Origin: an uncultured Collinsella sp.
GTDB taxonomy: Bacteria > Actinomycetota > Coriobacteriia > Coriobacteriales > Coriobacteriaceae
Direction of reading: 5' to 3'
Assembly: GCA_905199225.1 (NCBI GenBank)
Contig: CAJKFS010000024.1
Location: forward strand, 1-38,422
Length of the DNA: 38,422 nt
Numbering within the stretch: the first letter of the stretch is position 1; every line of letters begins with the position of its first letter. The notes beneath the pieces were generated by a model. The model was not told where the DNA came from. It saw only the letters and a list, made by a program, of their open reading frames with translations, and ran no database searches. Shown here in pieces: positions 33,064-38,422 of the stretch. The translations under genes and the position numbers were made by a program.

Positions 33064-33828
33064 TTAATTGAGCGCCTGTGCGCGAATCGCCGCGCCGATG
33101 GCACCGGCGAAGCGGGCCTGGGGCGAGGTGGTGACCGGCGACCCCAGCAGCGCCGCCAGCCGCTCCACAACGTAAGCGTTCTCGCACAAGCCTCCCGTCA
33201 GGTAGTACGGAGCACCCGTCGCCTGCCCGGCCATAGTGGCCACGCGCGAGACCACGCTGTCGATCACGCCACGCGCAATGTTCTCGCGCAGCTCACCGCG
33301 ACCGATCAGGCTGATAACCTCGCTTTCGGCAAACACCGTGCACATGCTGCTGATCTTGGTGGGCTCGCCGGAACGCGCCAGGTCGGCCATCTGCTGCTGG
33401 GAAATGCCCAGGCGGTCGGCCATGATCTCCAAAAAGCGCCCCGTGCCGGCGGCGCACTTGTCGTTCATGGCGAACTTGGCCACGCGGCCACTTTTAAGCT
33501 GAATGACCTTGGTGTCCTGACCGCCCACGTCGATCACGGTGCCGTGGTCGCCAAACAGACGCACGGCACCGGTGCCGTGGCAGGTAATCTCGGTCACGAC
33601 CTTGTGCGCATAGGGCACGGCGACACGGCCGTAGCCGGTCGCGATCACGCGCACGTCGTCGGCAGCCACGTCATAGTCGGCTGCAGCGAGCTCGCCGCGA
33701 AAGCGCTCGGCCGCATCGACCGACGAATACCCCGTCGGCATGACGCAGGTCCACGCAATGGCGCCGTCCGTCTCCACCACTGCAGCCTTCGCGGCCGTCG
33801 AGCCTATGTCGATACCAATGCCAACCAC
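33064..33828 (-). CDS. ATP-dependent activator of a double-cubane reductase (YjiL/2-hydroxyacyl-CoA dehydratase activator family)
   Basis: The 254-residue ASKHA-fold ATPase starts VGIGIDIGSTAAKAA and has DVGGQDTKVIQ (101-110), NDKCAAGTGRF with Cys125, SSMCTVFAESE with Cys163 and GGLCENAYV. In this family two subunits share one [4Fe-4S] cluster through these cysteines and push electrons to a partner on ATP hydrolysis. It resembles E. coli YjiL, partner of the YjiM-type protein encoded just upstream here. I chose GTG at 33828, since AAGGAGG lies upstream; the nearby ATG is out of frame. Followed by selD after 70 bases. Confidence 0.93.
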   Translation of the reverse strand: MVGIGIDIGSTAAKAAVVETDGAIAWTCVMPTGYSSVDAAERFRGELAAADYDVAADDVRVIATGYGRVAVPYAHKVVTEITCHGTGAVRLFGDHGTVIDVGGQDTKVIQLKSGRVAKFAMNDKCAAGTGRFLEIMADRLGISQQQMADLARSGEPTKISSMCTVFAESEVISLIGRGELRENIARGVIDSVVSRVATMAGQATGAPYYLTGGLCENAYVVERLAALLGSPVTTSPQARFAGAIGAAIRAQALN

Positions 33829-33842
33829 GGCATCCTCCTTCT

Positions 33843-33873
33843 ATGCGGCAAAGCAACTATCCCTTTGCCGCAT
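33843..33873. promoter_or_regulatory. 11-bp hairpin between the reductase and activator genes
   Basis: ATGCGGCAAAG (33843-33853) and CTTTGCCGCAT (33863-33873) pair perfectly around a 9-base loop. It ends 2 bases before the AGAAGGAGG ribosome site of the activator and starts 5 bases from the stop of the upstream gene. No U-run follows, so it probably affects translation or mRNA processing. Confidence 0.5.
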
Positions 33874-33878
33874 TTGTC

Positions 33879-35042
33879 CTACAGGGTTTCGATGAAGGCG
33901 ACGATGCGCGTCTCGATCTGGCCCATGTCGCCGTTGCTGTAGTCGGTCTCGATCTTCATATACGGAATACCCGCACCCTCGAAAGCCTCCTGCATGCGCG
34001 CGCTCTCCACGTTAAAGGTGTGACACGCCTGGAGCACGCTCTCCACTACGCCATCGACGTGATACTTCTCGCACATGGCCAGCGTGTTTTCCATACGACC
34101 GTCGCTGGGCGTCATGACCGAGCAGTTGATATCCAGGTAGCGGTCGGCGATGGCGCGAAGGATGTCGGGAGCCTCCGGGTCGATCATCATGGCCGCCGTG
34201 CGCTCGCCCGAGCAGTCGTCCATGCACACGACCACGCCGCCGTTGGACTCGATGGTGCGACCGATCTTGTTGATCACGCCGCCCACCGGGCAGCCGGTGA
34301 TCAGAATGCGCTTGGCATCCGCCGCGACCGGGCGCTCGCCTGCATCATAGGCCTCGCGCAGCTTGGCGACCTTTTGCTCCAGCTGCTGCGTATAGGCCTC
34401 GATATCAAAGCTGAACGTACCGGCAAACATGGTGCTCATCAGGTCGACGCCGCTCATGGCCGCCGGCTGGTTGGCCTGCAGCGCAAACATCTCGAGCTGG
34501 GCCGCACGCAAGCGGTTGCGACGACGGACGGCAGCGCGCAGGTCATCGTCGGTAATCGTGATGCCGTAGAAGCCCTCGAGCTCCTCCTTGAGCAGGCAGC
34601 ACTCCTCGTACCAGCCCTCGCGCTCGTAGGCACGGTCGCGGCCCTGCGGAAGATGCAGAATGTGCGTGCGCTTGAGCTCGTTGAGCAGCTCGTACATCTT
34701 CTTTTTGCCGTCGCAGGTGGTCTCGCCGATGATCATGTCGCTAAAGTACGTAAACGGGCACTTTTGCGAGTAGGCAAAGCCATAGGTCGACTTGATGAGC
34801 GGGCAGAGATTTGCCGGCAGCACCTTCTCGGCCTCGGGAATCACCTCATCGGACGTACCGCACAGAGCCACGCTCGAGGCGCCCGCGGCATCGATAATCT
34901 CGAGCGGCGTGTAGCTGCACAGAAAACCGATCAGGCGATTACCGGCCTGCTTGTAATCCTTGACGCGAATAAACGCCGCCTTGCGCTGCTCGTTGAACTC
35001 CTCAAACGTGGACGGCAACGGCTGCTCAATATATTCCGGCAT
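33879..35042 (-). CDS. Double-cubane-cluster reductase-like protein (YjiM family), copy B
   Basis: The 387-residue protein matches YjiM/double-cubane-cluster proteins. Cysteines at 42, 61, 80, 95 and 110 lie in LCSYTPLEIIDAAG, SSVALCGTSDE, LPANLCPLIKSTYGF, QKCPFTY and GETTCDGKKKMYE. ITGCPVGG, DDCSGE, DINCSVMTP and LQACHTFNVES follow. In characterised relatives these ligands hold an [8Fe-9S] cluster that takes ATP-driven electrons and reduces small molecules. I chose ATG 35042 (AAGGAG upstream); the frame upstream overlaps the long hairpin and is spurious. It is the closer relative of E. coli YjiM of the two copies. Substrate unknown. Confidence 0.92.
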   Translation of the reverse strand: MPEYIEQPLPSTFEEFNEQRKAAFIRVKDYKQAGNRLIGFLCSYTPLEIIDAAGASSVALCGTSDEVIPEAEKVLPANLCPLIKSTYGFAYSQKCPFTYFSDMIIGETTCDGKKKMYELLNELKRTHILHLPQGRDRAYEREGWYEECCLLKEELEGFYGITITDDDLRAAVRRRNRLRAAQLEMFALQANQPAAMSGVDLMSTMFAGTFSFDIEAYTQQLEQKVAKLREAYDAGERPVAADAKRILITGCPVGGVINKIGRTIESNGGVVVCMDDCSGERTAAMMIDPEAPDILRAIADRYLDINCSVMTPSDGRMENTLAMCEKYHVDGVVESVLQACHTFNVESARMQEAFEGAGIPYMKIETDYSNGDMGQIETRIVAFIETL

Positions 35043-35080
35043 ATAGCTCCTTAACAAACCTTTTAACCAACCAAGGAAAC

Positions 35081-35180
35081 GGCTTTCCCAGGTGCCCGAG
35101 GTTGCCGCGAAAGAGAAGCGCCGCGTACTTTGGTACGCAAGCGACGGTTTGAACGGCAAGACCGGGTGCCTAGGGAAGCC
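35081..35180. repeat. Long imperfect hairpin between the two reductase genes
   Basis: Arms 35081-35107 and 35154-35180 pair at 20 of 27 positions plus 3 G-T wobbles when read on the plus strand; an inner stem GCGTAC/GTACGC (35123-35128, 35133-35138) sits in the loop. On the minus-strand transcript most wobbles become mismatches. It may be a remnant dispersed element or an RNA structure. The remainder of 35043-35196 contains only the copy B ribosome site. Confidence 0.5.
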
Positions 35181-35196
35181 GCCGAGACGGATAGCT

Positions 35197-36480
35197 CTAA
35201 ATGGTTTCCAAGAAAGCCTCGATCCTGGTTTGCAGCTGACCTGCGTCCTCGCCGGCGTAGTCGGTCGTGATGTGCATAAACGGAATGCCGGCCTCCTCGG
35301 CGGCCTTCTCCACGGCAAACGACTCCATCTCGTAGAGCGTGCAGAACTGCAGAGCCACGTCGACGATGCCGTCGGCATGCAGGTCCTTGGCCATCTGGAC
35401 AATGTCCTTCATACGCTGGTCGTTGGGCGTAAAGACGGCGCAGTTGATCCTAAAGTAGCGCTCGGCGATGGCATCGAGCATCTCGTCGACCGTCTCGCCG
35501 GACTCGTCGACCAGGTCCTTGTAGTAGCGCGAGCCCGTGCAGGACTCCTCGCCCACCACAACGCCGCCGGCCTTCTCGATGAGGTTGAACAGCTTCCAGT
35601 TGGGCACGGCCATGGGCGTACCGGTGTACAGGATGCGCTTGGTCCCCTTGGGCGCCACGCCCTCGCCGGCCTCGACACGCTGCTCGCACTCAGCCGCCAT
35701 ATCGTTAATGGCTCCGGTCAGACGCGGCGTGTCGTCCATAAAGGCGGCCTGAACGGTCAGCAGGCTGTCGAGACCGCTGATGGGCGCCGGGTCGGCAGCG
35801 CGCGTGGCAGCGAGGCGCTGCAGGGCGCGACGCTTCTCATTGACGGCGTGGATGGCGGCCTTCAGACGCTCAGGCGTAATCGTGACGCCGCGCTCTTCCT
35901 CGATCTTGGCGGCGAGCTTCTTGACCTCGGCCTTCCAGGTCACGAGCGTCGACTCGTCGTGTACGTTGGGAATATCCATGACGTACATGTTCTTTTGCGT
36001 GGCAAAGAACTCGTAGGCTTTCTTCTTACCGTCGCAGGTGTTCTCGCCTACCACCAAGTCACTCGACTCAATGTAGGGGCAGACCTCGCCCAGCTTAAAG
36101 CCGGCAAAGCTCTTGATGAGCGGGCAGGTATTGCGCGGCAGGTGCTCCTCGACCTTATCGGTTGCCCAATCGGCACCCGAGCACAGACCCACGGGGATAC
36201 CGTCGCAGGCGAGCACAATTTCCTCGGGCACGTAGACGCAGAACGAACCGACGATCTTGGTGGCCTCGCCGGCCTCCTTCTTGTCGAGCATCTCCTTAAT
36301 GCGGCCGCCGTGGATGTTGGCGGCCACAAAGTCCAGGTAGGACGTGGACTTGGGGCGATTGTTCTGCGTCAGGAACATGTCGCCGTACATCTGGCCCACG
36401 GCACCCAGCAGCATGTCGTGATCGGCAAGATTCATGCCGAGGCTCTCCCACATCGGATGGAAATCGAATTCTTCAGCCAT
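35197..36480 (-). CDS. Double-cubane-cluster reductase-like protein, copy A
   Basis: The 427-residue protein belongs to the same family as copy B but is about 40 residues longer at the N-terminus (about 1-75). Cluster-type cysteines are at 81, 92, 100, 119, 134 and 149, in FCVYVPEEIVLACDG, VGLCSGAD, LPRNTCPLIKSFAGF, GEVCPYIES and GENTCDGKKKAYE. Later Cys are in EESCTGSRYYKD, RINCAVFTPND and LQFCTLYEMES. Copy B lacks the counterpart of Cys92, so the cluster ligation may differ. GAGAGGGG precedes the ATG at 36480. First structural gene after a 250-base leader. Either the two copies form a heterodimer or each has its own substrate. Confidence 0.9.
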   Translation of the reverse strand: MAEEFDFHPMWESLGMNLADHDMLLGAVGQMYGDMFLTQNNRPKSTSYLDFVAANIHGGRIKEMLDKKEAGEATKIVGSFCVYVPEEIVLACDGIPVGLCSGADWATDKVEEHLPRNTCPLIKSFAGFKLGEVCPYIESSDLVVGENTCDGKKKAYEFFATQKNMYVMDIPNVHDESTLVTWKAEVKKLAAKIEEERGVTITPERLKAAIHAVNEKRRALQRLAATRAADPAPISGLDSLLTVQAAFMDDTPRLTGAINDMAAECEQRVEAGEGVAPKGTKRILYTGTPMAVPNWKLFNLIEKAGGVVVGEESCTGSRYYKDLVDESGETVDEMLDAIAERYFRINCAVFTPNDQRMKDIVQMAKDLHADGIVDVALQFCTLYEMESFAVEKAAEEAGIPFMHITTDYAGEDAGQLQTRIEAFLETI

Positions 36481-36639
36481 GACGGTTCCCCTCTCGAACC
36501 AAAAAAGGATAACAGCGGTATCGATGCACGACGGACGGCGATTGCCCGGCCGTGCTCAAACCCGGAATTTTAGGGAACCTGCTTTGCGGTCGATTATTTA
36601 GTTGTGCGTCGTCTCTCCCGGAGCCGTGAACATACCTGC

Positions 36640-36708
36640 TCATATGCGACTCCGGGCCATATATAGGGCACGCGCGGCAACGCGGCGAATGTATGTCGTC
36701 TGCGGCAT
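36640..36708 (-). CDS. Possible 22-residue leader ORF upstream of the reductase operon
   Basis: A very strong AAAGGAGGGTGCGCAC precedes an ATG at 36708 opening a 22-codon ORF, MPQTTYIRRVAARALYMARS ending with two more residues (R, I) and TGA. It lies just after the candidate promoter and 160 bases before the copy A gene. Five of 22 residues are Arg. It might be a regulatory leader peptide or a small protein. Nothing matched by eye; evidence is only the ribosome site and the position. Confidence 0.4.
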   Translation of the reverse strand: MPQTTYIRRVAARALYMARSRI

Positions 36709-36728
36709 GTGCGCACCCTCCTTTACAA

Positions 36729-36776
36729 GTTGATGTCAACTATATCAACGGTCATCGACTATGCGAACACCGTTGA
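36729..36776 (-). promoter_or_regulatory. Candidate promoter and operators of the reductase-selD operon
   Basis: On the minus strand TTCGCA (complement of 36762-36767), 17 bases and TATAGT (complement of 36739-36744) form a fair sigma-70-type promoter. TCAACGGT (36745-36752) and ACCGTTGA (36769-36776) are perfect inverted arms straddling the -35 and spacer. GTTGA-TG-TCAAC (36729-36740) covers the -10 region. This layout suggests control by a repressor of unknown identity. In 36481-36871 I see only this, the small ORF and nothing else. Confidence 0.55.
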
Positions 36777-36871
36777 CATTCGTACGACAGCGCCGTGTAC
36801 CGTCGTTTAATAAATAATTATCTTTATTGATAAGAGTTTGTCATCCCTCATTCGGCGAGCGGCAAGACAAA

Positions 36872-36898
36872 GCTGCCGAGGCTTATATCCCCGACAGC
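36872..36898 (-). terminator. Terminator-like hairpin after modC
   Basis: GCTGCCGAGG (36872-36881) and CCCCGACAGC (36889-36898) form a 10-bp stem with two wobbles on the transcribed strand and a 7-base loop; the tail TTTGTCTTG is a weak U-tract. It lies 11 bases past the modC stop. Confidence 0.55.
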
Positions 36899-36909
36899 AT
36901 TACCCAGCG

Positions 36910-37980
36910 CTATCGACAAACCAAATGGATCTTACTCGCATCGAAGTGCATGCGCAGCGTCTCGCCTGCTTGCGGCAGCTCGTCGACAGGCACGCCCACC
37001 TTGTTGACCTTCCACTGCAGACGCGTGGGCGCATCAGTACGCGGCACGTCCAGCAGCACCAGGCGCTCAAAGCGAGAATCGCTCACTCGGGCCACGTGCA
37101 AATCATAGCTGTTGCGACCCCGCTCCGCGCGATTGTCAACATGGAAGTAGCTTGCGCGAATGCCCAGGTACGCCACATTACCGGGAACCTCGCGACCCAC
37201 GTTAAAGGTCATGCCCCAGTCGAGGGCCTCGACCTCCTGGGGCCCAATCTTGCGCGCGCGGCTTGTATTCTTGCAGCCCGTTAGGCGCAGCGCCGCCAGC
37301 GTCTGCGGACGGCGGACCACGTCCTCGATGGAGCCGATTTCCTCAACATGCCCGTCGTGCATCACGCAGATACGCTGGCACAGGCGGCACGCCTCGTCGA
37401 TGTCGTGGCTCACGTAGAGCACGGTGCGGTTACAGACGTCGAACAGGTCGAGCATATTCTGCTCGAGTGCGCTCTTAAGATAGGAATCGAGCGCGCTCAT
37501 GGGCTCGTCGAATATAAAAATGCCCGGATGCGCCGCCACCATGCGGGCAAGCGCCACGCGTTGCTGCTGCCCGCCCGAGAGTCGCGCGGGGTAGCGGTCG
37601 GCAAAATCGGCCAGGCCAAAGATGCCCAGGTAGCGCTCGGCAAGTTTTTTACGCGCCGCGGCGTCGCCCGCATCCTTTACACCGGCACATACGTTATCGG
37701 CCACCGTCATGTTGGGAAACAGCTGATAGTTTTGGAACAGCAGGGCGCATTTTCGCTCCTGGGGCGACAGGTTGATGTCCGCCGCCGAGTCAAAAAAGGT
37801 CACGCCGTTGACAACGATCTTACCCTCGTCGGGCGTCTCCACACCGGCGATGCAGCGCAGCGTCATGCTTTTGCCGCAGCCCGACGCGCCCAGAATGGCC
37901 GTGGCAGTGTTCCCGGCGGCGAAGTCGGAGCGGAGGGTGAAGCCGTTCAGCTTTTTCTCGATATGTACTTCCAGGCTCAT
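36910..37980 (-). CDS. modC: Molybdate ABC transporter ATP-binding protein
   Basis: The 356-residue ATPase has Walker A GASGCGKS (31-38), signature LSGGQQQR (134-141), Walker B IFIFDEP (154-160) and the switch His192 (VSHD). The C-terminal about 110 residues form the regulatory domain typical of ModC-like subunits. By motif and by the upstream ModB-like remnant it powers import of molybdate for the Mo enzymes here; sulfate or another anion remains possible. The ATG overlaps the stop of the upstream gene (ATGA). The permease gene is truncated or chimeric and no binding protein is in the window, so whether a working transporter exists here is open. Confidence 0.85.
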   Translation of the reverse strand: MSLEVHIEKKLNGFTLRSDFAAGNTATAILGASGCGKSMTLRCIAGVETPDEGKIVVNGVTFFDSAADINLSPQERKCALLFQNYQLFPNMTVADNVCAGVKDAGDAAARKKLAERYLGIFGLADFADRYPARLSGGQQQRVALARMVAAHPGIFIFDEPMSALDSYLKSALEQNMLDLFDVCNRTVLYVSHDIDEACRLCQRICVMHDGHVEEIGSIEDVVRRPQTLAALRLTGCKNTSRARKIGPQEVEALDWGMTFNVGREVPGNVAYLGIRASYFHVDNRAERGRNSYDLHVARVSDSRFERLVLLDVPRTDAPTRLQWKVNKVGVPVDELPQAGETLRMHFDASKIHLVCR

Positions 37981-38258
37981 GCGCGGCCACCTGCTTTCTG
38001 CTTTTTCTCCAGGAGGTTCACAGCCAGCAGCACCACGGCAGAGATGACGATGTCCACCAGCACCCACCGCATGGCACCGGCCTCATCGTTGGTGCGCCAG
38101 AGCTGGTACACCGTGGTGGCGATGGTGGCCGTCTTGCCCGGGGTGTAACCCGCGATCATGCTGGTAGCACCGTACTCGCCCAAGGCCCGGGCAAAGGCCA
38201 GCACCGCCGCCGCACCGATGCCGCGGCTGCCGCCGGTGATGAAAACGTTATTTGTCAT
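37977..38258 (-). pseudogene. Chimeric ORF: SDR N-terminus joined to a ModB permease C-terminus
   Basis: The 93-residue ORF begins MTNNVFITGGSRGIGAAA, the TGxxxGxG NAD(P)-binding start of a short-chain dehydrogenase. It then continues in frame as VLAFARALGEYGATSMIAGYTPGKT, the conserved loop and end of a ModB permease, with one membrane segment (VDIVISAVVLLAVNLLE). A full ModB has about 220-270 residues and five or more membrane segments; the first two-thirds is missing. The switch lies in a stretch (AAAVLAFAR) that both families can have, so recombination at a short homology or a misassembly is likely. GAGG precedes the ATG at 38258, giving the SDR part an intact start. Its stop overlaps the modC start. 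Confidence 0.7.
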
Positions 38259-38289
38259 GGTAAAACCTCAATTCATTGCCCACTTGCTT

Positions 38290-38422
38290 GCCTCCCTCTG
38301 GGAGGGAGGTGCCCCGAAGGGGCGGAGGGAGAGAGCCTTGCCATGGCCCGAAATATTTCGGATGACCGCAAGGCTCTCTCCCCCACCGCCTGCGGGCGGA
38401 GCCCCCTCCCAGAGGGGGCCAA
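38290..38422. repeat. Long imperfect inverted repeat at the right edge
   Basis: GAGAGAGCCTTG (38329-38340 region) and CAAGGCTCTCTC (about 38369-38380) pair, flanked by CCCTCTGGGAGGG (about 38294-38306) and CCCTCCCAGAGGG (about 38404-38416), with G/C-rich palindromes between. The whole is a two-armed element of about 130 bases running into the window end. From memory such CTCTGGGAGGG elements are common in gut Clostridia (e.g. Faecalibacterium relatives), unlike the rest of this window; that recollection needs checking. Confidence 0.6.

Noticed and set aside
33879..35402. Upstream extension of the copy B reductase to 35402
   Set aside because: The extra 120 codons overlap the copy A gene and a long hairpin, are Arg/Ser/Pro-rich and lack a ribosome site; AAGGAG lies before the ATG at 35042.
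36473..36739. 88-codon minus-strand ORF before the copy A reductase
   Set aside because: No ribosome site and no recognisable sequence; overlaps the leader and the ribosome site of the next gene. The 22-codon ORF in another frame has far better start signals.
36729..36776. FNR/CRP site (TTGAT-N4-ATCAA)
   Set aside because: TTGAT and ATCAA half-sites exist but with spacing 9, not 4; arms fit a different, wider palindrome better.

Overview
The window looks like a chromosomal segment of a gut Coriobacteriia actinomycete, most likely Collinsella or a close relative. This rests on high GC, the G/C-rich codon style, GGAGG-type ribosome sites, and a group-4 formate hydrogenlyase with selenium genes; the taxon is an inference. 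Nearly every gene lies on the minus strand, so transcription runs from high to low coordinates.

Right end to about 29.8 kb: a molybdate-transport remnant (modC and a chimeric modB tail), then a probable operon. It holds two double-cubane-cluster reductase-like proteins, their ATPase activator, SelD (itself a selenoprotein with an in-frame UGA), YedF, a DUF3343 Se/S carrier-like protein and a class V cysteine desulfurase-like enzyme, closed by a strong terminator at 29.8 kb. It pairs ATP-driven low-potential electron delivery with most known selenium-donor proteins and is the most interesting system here.

29.8 to 25.9 kb: a BrnQ-type transporter, tRNA-Pro and tRNA-Gly, an AbiEi-like gene flanked by two copies of one inverted repeat, and a plus-strand RelB/PIN-type toxin-antitoxin pair.

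25.6 to 10 kb: a complete hydrogenase-4-type formate hydrogenlyase operon. After a structured leader come a HydN-like ferredoxin, FdhF (Sec140, UGA with SECIS hairpin), HyfA-B-C-D-E-F, the catalytic HycE-F-G, the maturation proteins HycH and HycI, and the formate channel FocA. Formate enters or leaves through FocA, FdhF oxidises it, ferredoxin subunits pass electrons to the [NiFe] centre in HycE/HycG, and the membrane arm may couple H2 formation to ion translocation.

9.9 to 2.8 kb: an orphan molybdopterin oxidoreductase, then selA-selB, selC (tRNA-Sec), mobA and a second, Cys-rich DUF3343 protein. These supply the selenocysteine and bis-MGD cofactor that FdhF needs. SelD at 32 kb provides selenophosphate, so formate metabolism and its Se/Mo supply are packed into about 35 kb. 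No hyp genes, fdhD or dedicated regulator (FhlA-like) are present.

2.6 to 0 kb: NADP-type glutamate dehydrogenase, then the FAD and (truncated) [2Fe-2S] subunits of a xanthine-dehydrogenase-family molybdenum hydroxylase running off the left edge.
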